A stretch of DNA of 12,436 nt. It comes from an uncultured Prevotella sp. Its GTDB lineage: Bacteria > Bacteroidota > Bacteroidia > Bacteroidales > Bacteroidaceae. The notes beneath the pieces were generated by a model. That model ran no database searches. It was not told the origin of the DNA and worked only from the letters and a program-made list of their open reading frames with translations. Within the stretch, counting starts at the first letter, position 1, and each line of letters opens with the position of its first letter. The DNA is taken from assembly GCA_900555035.1 (NCBI GenBank), contig USJX01000083.1:1-12436 (forward strand). The letters run 5' to 3'. The translations under genes and the position numbers were made by a program. Shown piece by piece: positions 6,629-12,436 of the stretch.

Positions 6629-7990
6629 ATGAAGACTCATACTACATCAATTACAAGTCACAATAAACATCACTACCGGGAACTGCTTTCCATCGGTATT
6701 CCTATCATCATCGGTCAGCTGGGAACCATCATCCTGGGATTTGCCGACACGCTGATGATTGGTCATCACAGTACGCCCGAACTGGCAGCAGCAGGCCTGG
6801 TAAACAACATCTTCGGTCTTGTTTTCGTATCCTACATGGGATTTACCTATGGTCTCACCCCTATTATCGGCCGACTCTATGGCGAGGAACGAACAGACTG
6901 CATCGGCCAGAAGGTGCGTAACTCCTTCTTTTCCAACATGATTACGGGAGCCATCTTCACCCTGGTCCTCATTCTGCTCTATTTCAATCTGGGGCGCATC
7001 GGCCAGCCGGATGAACTGCTCACGCTCATCCGCCCCTACTTCCTGGTGAACCTGGCATCGGTGCTCTTTATGGGCATCTTCTTCACGATGAAGCAATTTC
7101 TGGATGGTATCGGACAGACCAAGGTGGCGATGTGGGCGATGATTGGCGGAAACGTGGTTAATATTCTGGGCAACTGGGTATTGATTTACGGTGTGGCTGG
7201 ATTCCCGGAGCTGGGTTTGCTCGGAGCGGGCATCTCTACCCTGGTAAGCCGCATCCTCATGGCACTGGCGATGGTAGGCATCGTGATGGTATGCAGGAAA
7301 TTTGCAACATACAGACACAACATCATTCATAGTGAAATCAACAAGGTGGATTTCAAGGAGATGAACCGTTTGGGATGGCCTGTGGCTTTGCAGCTGGGTA
7401 TGGAATCGGCTGCCTTTACGCTGAGTTGCGTGATGGTGGGCTGGCTTGGCACCATTCCGTTGGCGGCACACCAGGTGATGATTACCATTTCGCAGCTGTT
7501 CTATCTGGTGCTTTCGGGCATGGCGGCAGCGATGGCTATCCGTGTGAGCCATTTTATGGGTCAGAAGGACTATGCTGCGGTTCGCCGCAATGCATACGAC
7601 GGATTCCGATTAAACCTGCTGTTCTCGCTTATGATGGGGCTTCCGGTGTTCTTGCTCCGCCACCAGATAGGCGGTTGGTTTAACGATAATGCTGAGGTTC
7701 AGGCTTATGTAGCGGTATTGATTATCCTAATGATGATATATCAGTTTGGCGACGGCTTGCAATATACCTTTGCCAATGCGCTGCGAGGCATCGCCTGCGT
7801 AAAGCCGATGGTGCTCTATGCCTTTATCGCCTACTTCGTCATCTCATTGCCTTTGGGCTATACCCTCGGTTTCCCATGCGGCATGGGCTTGCTGGGCATC
7901 TGGATAGCCTTCCCGTTTGGTTTGACCATAGCGGGCGAAATGTATCGAAGAAGATTTGAGAAGGAATTGAAAAAGATAGAAAAGGAATAA
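6629..7990 (+). CDS. MATE family multidrug/cation antiporter, NorM type
   Basis: This 453-residue inner-membrane exporter has about 12 transmembrane segments, the usual size for the family. MATE proteins of this group expel cationic drugs and dyes in exchange for Na+ or H+. GFADTLMIGH (37-46) is the family's first-helix signature. Asp40, Glu259 (LGMESAAFT) and Asp375 (YQFGDGLQYTFANALRG) line up, each with an offset of four, with Asp36, Glu255 and Asp371, which I recall as the cation-site residues of Vibrio cholerae NorM; Na+ coupling is therefore plausible. The cytoplasmic tail is Lys/Glu-rich. The start is the ATG at 6629, directly ahead of KTHTTSITSHNKHHYRELLSIG; an in-frame TTG upstream precedes the promoter. 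The gene is monocistronic, divergent from the glycosidase-hppA pair and convergent with the DUF5606 operon. The substrate is unknown. Confidence 0.93.
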   Translation: MKTHTTSITSHNKHHYRELLSIGIPIIIGQLGTIILGFADTLMIGHHSTPELAAAGLVNNIFGLVFVSYMGFTYGLTPIIGRLYGEERTDCIGQKVRNSFFSNMITGAIFTLVLILLYFNLGRIGQPDELLTLIRPYFLVNLASVLFMGIFFTMKQFLDGIGQTKVAMWAMIGGNVVNILGNWVLIYGVAGFPELGLLGAGISTLVSRILMALAMVGIVMVCRKFATYRHNIIHSEINKVDFKEMNRLGWPVALQLGMESAAFTLSCVMVGWLGTIPLAAHQVMITISQLFYLVLSGMAAAMAIRVSHFMGQKDYAAVRRNAYDGFRLNLLFSLMMGLPVFLLRHQIGGWFNDNAEVQAYVAVLIILMMIYQFGDGLQYTFANALRGIACVKPMVLYAFIAYFVISLPLGYTLGFPCGMGLLGIWIAFPFGLTIAGEMYRRRFEKELKKIEKE

Positions 7991-8004
7991 AAAAACTCCT
8001 TTGC

Positions 8005-8023
8005 TGCGGATTGCAAATCCGCA
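8005..8023. repeat. REP-like palindrome, copy 1
   Basis: TGCGGATT and AATCCGCA form an 8-bp stem around GCA, 14 bases past the MATE stop. The GGATTGCAAATCC core is shared with the second palindrome about 48 bases downstream, while the outer bases differ yet still pair. Confidence 0.65.
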
Positions 8024-8052
8024 AAGCCCAAAAAGGTTAGGACATTTTTTAA

Positions 8053-8073
8053 CGCCGGATTGCAAATCCGGCG
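8053..8073. repeat. REP-like palindrome, copy 2
   Basis: CGCCGGATT and AATCCGGCG form a 9-bp stem around the same GCA loop and GGATTGCAAATCC core as copy 1. No T-run follows, so it is not a standard terminator. It probably belongs to a dispersed intergenic repeat family; that needs a genome-wide count. Confidence 0.65.
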
Positions 8074-8137
8074 GGACGCCTAGCGGGCTTGCGTTCCTGA
8101 AAACAGGACGCCTAGCGGGCTTGCGTTCTTGAAAAAT
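8074..8137. repeat. Two-copy 32-bp tandem repeat
   Basis: A 32-base unit beginning GGACGCCTAGCGGGCTTGCG occupies 8074-8105 and again 8106-8137, differing at one base in the middle and at the last bases. Each copy contains ACGC...GCGT and GCC...GGGC complementarity and could fold into a small hairpin. The first copy abuts REP-like palindrome 2. There is no spacer between copies and no reading frame across them. Confidence 0.75.
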
Positions 8138-8138
8138 T

Positions 8139-8180
8139 AAAAAGAGGGTGCATCATGAACTTATGACACACCCTCTTTTT
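8139..8180. terminator. Bidirectional intrinsic terminator between MATE and the DUF5606 operon
   Basis: AAAAAGAGGGTG (8139-8150) pairs perfectly with CACCCTCTTTTT (8169-8180). Inside, TCAT and ATGA can add a further 4 bp closed by a GAACTT loop. A T-run ends the stem on both strands, as expected for a terminator serving convergent genes: the MATE gene from the left and the nusB-DUF5606 operon from the right. Confidence 0.9.
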
Positions 8181-8212
8181 ATATGTTTTATATGCTAGCT
8201 GATCAATGATTC

Positions 8213-8662
8213 TTACTCAGCAACCTGCTCAGCACGATCATCTACGTTCTCACCCTCTGTAGGAGCGAGAGTAGCCTTGAAATCGGTGATACCGTACTTA
8301 GCGAGGATGTTGTACCACTGGAGGAGCTTCTTGATATCGCTGTCGTGTACACGGTCGCGATCGTAGTTAGGAAGAACCTCTGCGAAGTAATCGTGGAGCT
8401 CAGCAGCTGGAGCCTTCTTGTAGTTGAAGGCGCTAGGCTTGCCCTCTTCCTTCTTGCTTACGCTGTCGAGAACCTCCCACAATGGAACCTCGTCTGCATC
8501 AGTGTACATAGCGATGTCGCCAAGGCTTGTAACACGGTCTGTTGCGAACGCTGGCACACGCTTGTGAGTCTCATCGAGAGTCTCAACGATAAGAGTTCTG
8601 TTACCTCTTGAAACCAGTTTGTAAAGGCCTGGCTTGCCTGCAATTGAAAGAATTGTTTCCAT
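8213..8662 (-). CDS. DUF5606 family conserved protein of unknown function
   Basis: This 149-residue protein matches a family widespread in Bacteroidetes and annotated DUF5606; no biochemical role is known to me. The N-terminal 65 residues (METILSIAGKPGLYKLVSRG, LIVETLD, RVPAF, AMYTDADEVPL) read as a compact beta-rich domain. Residues 84-127 are helical (ELHDYFAEVLPNYDRDRVH, IKKLLQWYNIL). The C-terminus is acidic and probably disordered. There is no signal peptide or membrane segment, so it is cytoplasmic. It is the last gene of the nusB-yajC-ybbR-coaE run, 14 bp after coaE, and ends at the bidirectional terminator. I see no convincing promoter in the short gap. The family name is recognised from the conserved N-terminus. 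The context with transcription and translation genes suggests a housekeeping role, which is inference only. Confidence 0.85.
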   Translation of the reverse strand: METILSIAGKPGLYKLVSRGNRTLIVETLDETHKRVPAFATDRVTSLGDIAMYTDADEVPLWEVLDSVSKKEEGKPSAFNYKKAPAAELHDYFAEVLPNYDRDRVHDSDIKKLLQWYNILAKYGITDFKATLAPTEGENVDDRAEQVAE

Positions 8663-8676
8663 TTTCTTTTTTTATT

Positions 8677-9273
8677 CTATTTTTTATACGTTTCTTTTAT
8701 TTTCAAATAATCCAGATGATTCAGCAGATTTACCACCTGCTCTTCCACATCCTTCACCCCATCGTTCACGATTTCGAAATCAGAACGGGCTGCGAGTTCT
8801 TCCTGCGGCATCACGGCATCTATCCACTGCTGTGCCTTCTGCTGCGAGATATGGTCTCGCTGCATGATGCGTTCGATACGCACGGGGATGGGTGCAGTAA
8901 CGCAAACCACGAAATCGAAGTGGGTGCGGCGATCGAAACCGCTATCAAAGAGGATGGCACTTTCCAGCCAGTTGCAATCGCTCTTTTCGAAATCACGGGC
9001 CACGGCAGGATGCACCACATCATTCACGGCCTGCTTGTTGGCCTCGCCTGTCAGGATAAACTGGGCAAGCACAGGCTTCTGCAAGATGCCATCGGCACTA
9101 TACACCTCCTCGCCTACCAACTTCTTCAAATCGGCCTGCAAATCGGCATCCTGACGCATCAATCGCTTGGCTCCGGCATCGCAGTCGTAAACCTTAAAAC
9201 CATGCTTCTCCAGAATTCTGCACACATAGCTCTTTCCGCTACCTATGCCCCCCGTTATAGCTATCTTCATCAT
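8677..9273 (-). CDS. coaE: Dephospho-CoA kinase
   Basis: CoaE catalyses the last step of coenzyme A synthesis, phosphorylating the 3'-hydroxyl of dephospho-CoA with ATP in the cytoplasm. The 198-residue length is normal. The Walker A motif GGIGSGKS is at residues 8-15. YDCDAGAKRL (29-38) is the family's DxD substrate motif, VVHPAV (86-91) the conserved HP motif, and LESAILFDSGFD (103-114) the loop usually written as P-L-L-F-E; Asp replaces the usual Glu here. Arg139 and the IVND strand (168-171) complete the fold. Two adjacent ATG codons (9271-9273 and 9268-9270) could start it; the first is used here. It follows the YbbR-like gene by 41 bp across a heptamer repeat and precedes the DUF5606 gene by 14 bp. 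The function is firm. Confidence 0.95.
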   Translation of the reverse strand: MMKIAITGGIGSGKSYVCRILEKHGFKVYDCDAGAKRLMRQDADLQADLKKLVGEEVYSADGILQKPVLAQFILTGEANKQAVNDVVHPAVARDFEKSDCNWLESAILFDSGFDRRTHFDFVVCVTAPIPVRIERIMQRDHISQQKAQQWIDAVMPQEELAARSDFEIVNDGVKDVEEQVVNLLNHLDYLKIKETYKK

Positions 9274-9282
9274 AGTAGAAAA

Positions 9283-9317
9283 ACTATCAACTATAAACTA
9301 TCAATTATCAACTATCA
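9283..9317. repeat. Five-copy 7-bp tandem repeat at the ybbR-coaE junction
   Basis: Five back-to-back units of consensus ACTATCA run from 9283 to 9317 (two units differ by one base each). On the coding strand they read TGATAGT, and the first TGA is the stop codon of the YbbR-like gene, immediately followed by TAG. The array fills most of the 41-bp intergenic gap and could vary in copy number by slippage without altering either protein. Confidence 0.8.
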
Positions 9318-10283
9318 TTGCTGTTCCAGCAGGTAATCTACCCTATCCATTTCCAGCGATGCCTTGCTCACTGAGCGTGGCACACTGCGAAGCTGCAAGG
9401 TACATTTATCTGACGGATTAGCTGCCAGCTCCTCGTAATCTACCACCACCTTAAACAGGCTAGGCTTGATGGTACGGAAAAGGCTGGCTCCGATGGTAAA
9501 CCTCACAGTAACCTTGGAAGGGAAAGTTCTGAGCACCATGCCTGGAGGCATATTGATAGCAGTAACCGGCACTTCTACCGATTCTTCGGTCAGCACATCA
9601 GGATATACCGAGATTCTAACCATAGGCGGGACTATCTTGACACCCCGAATCTTCTTGATTTTCACCATCTGGCGGATGGTATCCTGCAGATTCCGATAAT
9701 TGAAAGGCTCAATCTCCACCGCCTGGAGCTGGTCTAGCTGCTGCTTGTTGGCATACACGGTAACCATGGATGGATTGAACTCGGTATGCGCCAGATAATA
9801 ACTCTTGTGGGTCGTAATCTTTCCTCTAAAAACCACTGGCACCTTCTTGGAAGAGCCATAGGTGAAATAGAAATCAAACTTCCCCGGCTTTAACTGTAGC
9901 AATTTGCTGGAACCATACATCTGCGAGAGCACCTGTTTCTGTACATCTGCCACTGGCACCACTCCCTCACCGGTGTCTTCATCTGCATAACTGCTGAAGC
10001 GGAAGGTAAGCGGACGGAAATCGTAAGTAACGAGCGTAAAACCCTTATCTTTTATCGTAACACGCACGGTATCAGCAAGTTCACCCGTCATTACGGCATT
10101 TCTAGGCACGCCTGTCAAGCGCACAGGAATCTTGAATTCTCTCTCCATGGTCTCGTTGAGCGTCATCATCAACCAGAAGACACCGCTGAGAGCGAGAAAG
10201 AACAAAAAAATCAGAAACTCCTTATTCAGGCCACTGAACAGGAAGTTTCTGACAGCTTTCAATATGTTCCGAACACTATACAT
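9315..10283 (-). CDS. YbbR-like domain protein, single-pass membrane anchored
   Basis: The 322-residue protein has a short basic cytoplasmic start, one transmembrane helix (about 23-41, FLIFLFFLALSGVFWLMMTL) and a long extracytoplasmic beta-rich part. I see three YbbR-like segments of the kind [K/E]-[I/V]-P-V: 50-81 (FKIPVRLTGVP), 147-180 (KVPVVFRGKI) and 234-264 (ESVEVPVTAINMPPGMV). In Firmicutes, YbbR (CdaR) proteins modulate the diadenylate cyclase CdaA; no cyclase gene is in this window, so that role is not shown here. Placement between yajC and coaE matches the order I know from other Bacteroidetes. It starts 22 bp after yajC and ends within a heptamer repeat. The family is recognised from architecture and context; exact function is unknown. 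Confidence 0.8.
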   Translation of the reverse strand: MYSVRNILKAVRNFLFSGLNKEFLIFLFFLALSGVFWLMMTLNETMEREFKIPVRLTGVPRNAVMTGELADTVRVTIKDKGFTLVTYDFRPLTFRFSSYADEDTGEGVVPVADVQKQVLSQMYGSSKLLQLKPGKFDFYFTYGSSKKVPVVFRGKITTHKSYYLAHTEFNPSMVTVYANKQQLDQLQAVEIEPFNYRNLQDTIRQMVKIKKIRGVKIVPPMVRISVYPDVLTEESVEVPVTAINMPPGMVLRTFPSKVTVRFTIGASLFRTIKPSLFKVVVDYEELAANPSDKCTLQLRSVPRSVSKASLEMDRVDYLLEQQ

Positions 10284-10305
10284 TAGAGTTCCCAGTGGGT
10301 ACTAC

Positions 10306-10620
10306 TTATGCGTTAGGAGTCTGGCTGCTTGCATCAGCAAACACATAACCCTTGGCTACAGTGATTACTACGCCACGGGCAATCTCCACATCTACAGTGT
10401 TCTGCTCAAGGTTCACGCGCTTTACGGTGCCATATACACCACCGCCTGTAACTACCTTTGAGCCCTCAGCCAGAGAGTTCTGGAACTTACGTATCTCTTT
10501 CTGCTTCTTCTGCTGAGGACGAATCATGAAGAACCACATGATAGCGAAGATGGCTACCATCATAATGAGGAAACTCATGCTGCTACCACCAGCAGCTGCT
10601 TGCAATACTAAATTTGTCAT
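10306..10620 (-). CDS. yajC: Preprotein translocase accessory subunit YajC
   Basis: YajC is a small inner-membrane partner of SecDF in the Sec export machinery. The 104-residue protein has an N-terminal transmembrane helix (about 16-33, SFLIMMVAIFAIMWFFMI), then the hallmark RPQQKKQKE (34-42), and a cytoplasmic beta domain with VVTGGGVYGTV (56-66) and VEIARGVVITVAKGYV (78-93). Size and motifs match the family closely. It is the second gene of the operon, 94 bp after nusB and 22 bp before the YbbR-like gene. No promoter box is visible in the 94-bp gap, so it is probably read from the nusB promoter. SecD/SecF genes are not in this window. Confidence 0.95.
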   Translation of the reverse strand: MTNLVLQAAAGGSSMSFLIMMVAIFAIMWFFMIRPQQKKQKEIRKFQNSLAEGSKVVTGGGVYGTVKRVNLEQNTVDVEIARGVVITVAKGYVFADASSQTPNA

Positions 10621-10714
10621 ATCTTTATGCTAATTGTTTGTTGAATATTTTATTCATTACATATATAATGTACACGTTCATTATTATATATTTCATCATT
10701 ACATATCTCTCATC
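10621..10714. other. AT-rich nusB-yajC gap with an 11-bp direct repeat
   Basis: This gap is longer than others in the operon and very AT-rich. TCATTACATAT occurs at 10654-10664 and again at 10696-10706. No TAnnTTTG promoter, hairpin or reading frame stands out on the minus strand. Confidence 0.35.
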
Positions 10715-11737
10715 CTAATGTTGAGGGTGATGAGGATTGCGAGCGTTATGAGGATGCTGTCCGCCACGATTGTTCTTACGCTCAGGCAACTCCTTGTCGA
10801 TGAGTGCGCGAGAGATGAGGAAACGGCCGATGTTATCGAGCATACCATTTACATAACTGCCGCTGCGAGGAGTGCTATACATCTTGGCAAGATCCACATA
10901 CTCGTTGATAGTAACGATGGCTGGGATGCCAGGGAAAGTCATCATCTCGGCAATGGCAATCTGCATAATCACTACATCCATATAAGCCAGGCGTCCGAAA
11001 TCCCAGTTGCGGCAAGCATCGCTGATGTAGCGCTGGTAAGCATCGCAATTGAGCAGGGTGGCACGGAAGAGCTTGCGGGCAAAGTCGCGGTCTTCAGCAT
11101 CCTTATATTCAGGGAGCAGCTCCTGGTTTGCCTTGTTTTCCGGATCGAAACGCTTGATGGTCTTCAGCACGAAGGTATCTACGATATCCTTGTCATCATT
11201 CCAATAGAGGCTCTTCTCCTCGAGCATTGCATCAATATCATCATTGTTCTGGATGAATTCCTTGTAGGCACGGCGCCAGAACTCACGATCGTAAGCATAG
11301 TCATCGAGTTCTCCCTCCTCGTGATCCTTCGTCATGGAACCATCTACATAGCTAGTATAGAGATCGCTAGAGACGATGGCAGTATAGAGTTTACGAACCA
11401 CCTCAATATCTTCCTCCCAAGAAGACTTCTTCACATCAATCCACTCCAAGAGCATCTTGTTCTCTTCCAGCTGCAATGCGAAACGGTTGAAAGCCATTCT
11501 TGAAGAAGGCTCTGGTGTACCCTCACGCTGAGCTCGTGCCAACTCAACATCATAACGCTTGCGAGCCTCCTGGGTGATTGCCACCATGAGCTGCAACATG
11601 TAGTTGTACAAATCATACGACTTGGAGAGAGCAAACATAAGCTCCTTCTCAGCATTATCAATATTATGATTGCTGTTCTGATAGTATGCGTAGGTTAACT
11701 GCACAATCTTACGTCTTATCAAATCCCTATTAATCAT
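10715..11737 (-). CDS. nusB: Transcription antitermination factor NusB, long Bacteroidetes form
   Basis: NusB binds boxA RNA with NusE (S10) to help RNA polymerase through rRNA operons. The C-terminal domain is clear: NWDFGRLAYMDVVIMQIAIAEM (244-265), IPAIVTINEYVDLAKMY (271-287) and SGSYVNGMLDNI (292-303) follow the usual RxxxVDxxILxLAxYE, IPxxVxINEAVELAK and FVNGxLD pattern. The first helix (RDLIRRKIVQLTYAYYQ) resembles the family's N-terminus. Between these lie roughly 190 extra helical, charged residues, giving 340 residues against about 140 in Escherichia coli; such long forms are usual in this phylum. The last 16 residues are a Gly/Asn/Pro/His tail with five His, ending at a TAG. It leads the operon, with a promoter upstream, and is divergent from rplY. 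The role of the insert is unknown. Confidence 0.92.
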   Translation of the reverse strand: MINRDLIRRKIVQLTYAYYQNSNHNIDNAEKELMFALSKSYDLYNYMLQLMVAITQEARKRYDVELARAQREGTPEPSSRMAFNRFALQLEENKMLLEWIDVKKSSWEEDIEVVRKLYTAIVSSDLYTSYVDGSMTKDHEEGELDDYAYDREFWRRAYKEFIQNNDDIDAMLEEKSLYWNDDKDIVDTFVLKTIKRFDPENKANQELLPEYKDAEDRDFARKLFRATLLNCDAYQRYISDACRNWDFGRLAYMDVVIMQIAIAEMMTFPGIPAIVTINEYVDLAKMYSTPRSGSYVNGMLDNIGRFLISRALIDKELPERKNNRGGQHPHNARNPHHPQH

Positions 11738-11784
11738 TCTCTAATAATTTAAAAGATTTATTTATATATTTACCTAAAACACTG

Positions 11785-11815
11785 CAAATTTACATATTTA
11801 ATATATAATATGCAA
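11785..11815 (-). promoter_or_regulatory. Promoter of the nusB operon
   Basis: On the minus strand, TTG (11813-11815), 20 bases, then TAAATTTG (11785-11792) fit the Bacteroidetes pattern. The leader would be about 40 bases and AT-rich. No regulatory hairpin is seen in it. Confidence 0.65.
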
Positions 11816-11904
11816 GAAAACGGGTAATATTTTCTATTTTTTTAAGGATAGAAGAGTGTTTTTAAATATTTAACGCACCCGAAGGAAGAAAAAGTGGGCT
11901 AAAA

Positions 11905-11936
11905 TTTGCGTATTCCAAATAAAAGTAGTAATTTTG
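11905..11936 (+). promoter_or_regulatory. Promoter of rplY
   Basis: TTTG (11905-11908), 20 bases, then TAATTTTG (11929-11936) match both boxes exactly. Transcription would start near 11943, leaving a leader of about 100 bases before the rplY start. About 90 bp separate it from the -33 box of the divergent nusB promoter. Confidence 0.75.
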
Positions 11937-11945
11937 CACCCGCTT

Positions 11946-12005
11946 TGCGAGAAAGACTCGCGGGGCATGCTTAAAACAAAGCTAATCCGTGTGATGGCGA
12001 GTTAA
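11946..12005 (+). promoter_or_regulatory. rplY leader: hairpin and 12-codon open frame
   Basis: The leader begins with a GCGAG/CTCGC stem closed by AAAGA (11947-11961; a flanking T-G pair may extend it). From 11967 to 12005 a small frame, ATG to TAA, could encode MLKTKLIRVMAS, ending 40 bases before the rplY ATG. No T-run follows the hairpin, so it is not an intrinsic terminator. Both elements may be chance; they are reported because the leader is long for this phylum and the gene is for a ribosomal protein. Confidence 0.35.
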
Positions 12006-12045
12006 GGCAAAATTATTATTCACAACTTAATTTAGAGTAACACAA

Positions 12046-12436
12046 ATGAAAGAGATTAATGTAACAGGTCAGAAGCGTACAGACCTTGGCAAGAAAGCTT
12101 CTAAGGCATTGCGTAAGGAAGGTTTTATCCCATGTAACCTTTATGGTGAGAAGAAGGATGCTAACGGTGCTCCTGAGGCTTTGTCATTCGCAGTTCCATT
12201 CACAGAGTTGCGTAAGATTATCTACACTCCTCATGTATATGTTATCAACCTCATCATCGATGGTGAGAGCCGTACAGCTATCATGAAGGAGATTCAGTTC
12301 CACCCAACAACAGACGCTCCTCTGCACGTTGACTTCTACGAGGTGAACGACCAGAAGCCTATCACTATCGGTATTCCAGTGAAGTTGGTAGGTCTTGCAC
12401 AGGGTGTACGTGATGGTGGTCGTATGAACCTCTCTA
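12046..12436 (+). CDS. rplY: Ribosomal protein L25 / general stress protein Ctc (3' end outside window)
   Basis: L25/Ctc binds 5S rRNA in the large ribosomal subunit. The 130 residues visible before the window ends begin MKEINVTGQKRTDLGKKASK, followed by LRKEGFIPCNLYG (22-34), the classic L25 N-terminal pattern. VINLIIDGESRTAIMKEIQFHP (66-87) and PLHVDFYEV (92-100) continue it, and the start of the Ctc/TL5-type C-terminal beta domain is seen in ITIGIPVKLVGLAQGVRDGG. The frame is open to position 12436, so this is a truncated view and not a broken gene. Codon choice is strongly biased (GGT, CGT, AAG), as in highly expressed genes and unlike the neighbouring Fic gene. It is divergent from nusB with its own promoter and a leader of about 100 bases. 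Confidence 0.95.
   Translation, partial: MKEINVTGQKRTDLGKKASKALRKEGFIPCNLYGEKKDANGAPEALSFAVPFTELRKIIYTPHVYVINLIIDGESRTAIMKEIQFHPTTDAPLHVDFYEVNDQKPITIGIPVKLVGLAQGVRDGGRMNLS

Noticed and set aside
6647..7552. 301-residue open frame antisense to the MATE gene
   Set aside because: It mirrors a strongly recognised membrane protein on the other strand, is rich in His, Gln and Arg in the manner of antisense shadows, and resembles no family.
8074..8137. Tandem repeat as a CRISPR remnant
   Set aside because: The two copies are directly joined with no spacer, and no cas genes are in the window.
8663..8760. Possible internal promoter ahead of the DUF5606 gene
   Set aside because: TTATTTG is present on the minus strand but lacks the TAnnTTTG spacing and a -33 TTTG, so support is too weak.
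8608..9336. 242-residue open frame antisense to coaE
   Set aside because: It crosses the gene junctions on the opposite strand, ends inside the heptamer repeat, and coaE itself has all family motifs.
10287..10303. CCCA-G-TGGG symmetry in the yajC-ybbR gap
   Set aside because: The central loop is a single base and the outer arms contain a mismatch, so a stable regulatory hairpin is unlikely; no T-run follows.
10634..11503. 289-residue open frame antisense to nusB
   Set aside because: It lies opposite a clear NusB gene, spans the nusB-yajC gap, has no promoter at its start and no recognisable domain.
12086..12286. 66-residue open frame on the plus strand at the right edge
   Set aside because: It is a frame shifted by one from rplY, whose true frame starts at 12046 and runs off the window.

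Overview
The window looks like chromosomal DNA of a Bacteroidales bacterium, most likely Prevotellaceae (Prevotella/Segatella type). Three things point there. Several upstream regions carry the Bacteroidetes promoter pattern (TTTG or TTG, 19-20 bases, then TAnnTTTG). Genes lack strong Shine-Dalgarno sites. The gene set is typical of the phylum: a NusB of about 340 residues, the run nusB-yajC-ybbR-coaE-DUF5606, an L25/Ctc gene divergent from nusB, a membrane pyrophosphatase with a Na+,H+ signature, and a secreted multi-module glycosidase with a short C-terminal tail of Prevotella type. The genus is inferred from protein character and was not tested.

Layout. (1) 1-132 has no convincing gene and holds a short tandem repeat. 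(2) 133-1263 (-) is a Fic-domain protein with a built-in inhibitory motif. Its promoter adjoins an unusual array of palindromic half-sites (1315-1395). (3) 1444-6404 (-) holds a secreted glycoside hydrolase followed 20 bp later by the ion-pumping pyrophosphatase hppA. (4) 6405-6628 is a divergent promoter region. (5) 6629-7990 (+) is a NorM-type MATE exporter. (6) 7991-8212 lies between convergent genes and holds two REP-like palindromes, a 32-bp tandem repeat and a bidirectional terminator. (7) 8213-11737 (-) is a five-gene housekeeping operon read as nusB, yajC, ybbR-like, coaE, DUF5606. (8) 11738-12045 is a second divergent promoter region. (9) 12046 to the window end (+) is the start of the ribosomal protein L25/Ctc gene, cut by the window edge.

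How the genes relate. The nusB operon and rplY are core information-processing and envelope functions: rRNA antitermination, Sec translocon accessory, CoA synthesis and 5S rRNA binding. The pyrophosphatase would turn pyrophosphate from biosynthesis into a Na+/H+ gradient. The MATE exporter has the acidic residues of Na+-coupled NorM and could draw on that gradient; the functional link is inference. The glycosidase stands alone with no SusC/SusD pair. The Fic gene looks like an accessory, self-regulating unit.

I did not find a clearly new multi-gene system. The observations most worth a second look are the Fic half-site array, the rplY leader (hairpin plus a 12-codon open frame), the unclassified glycosidase placed directly ahead of hppA, and the repeat cluster at 8005-8137.
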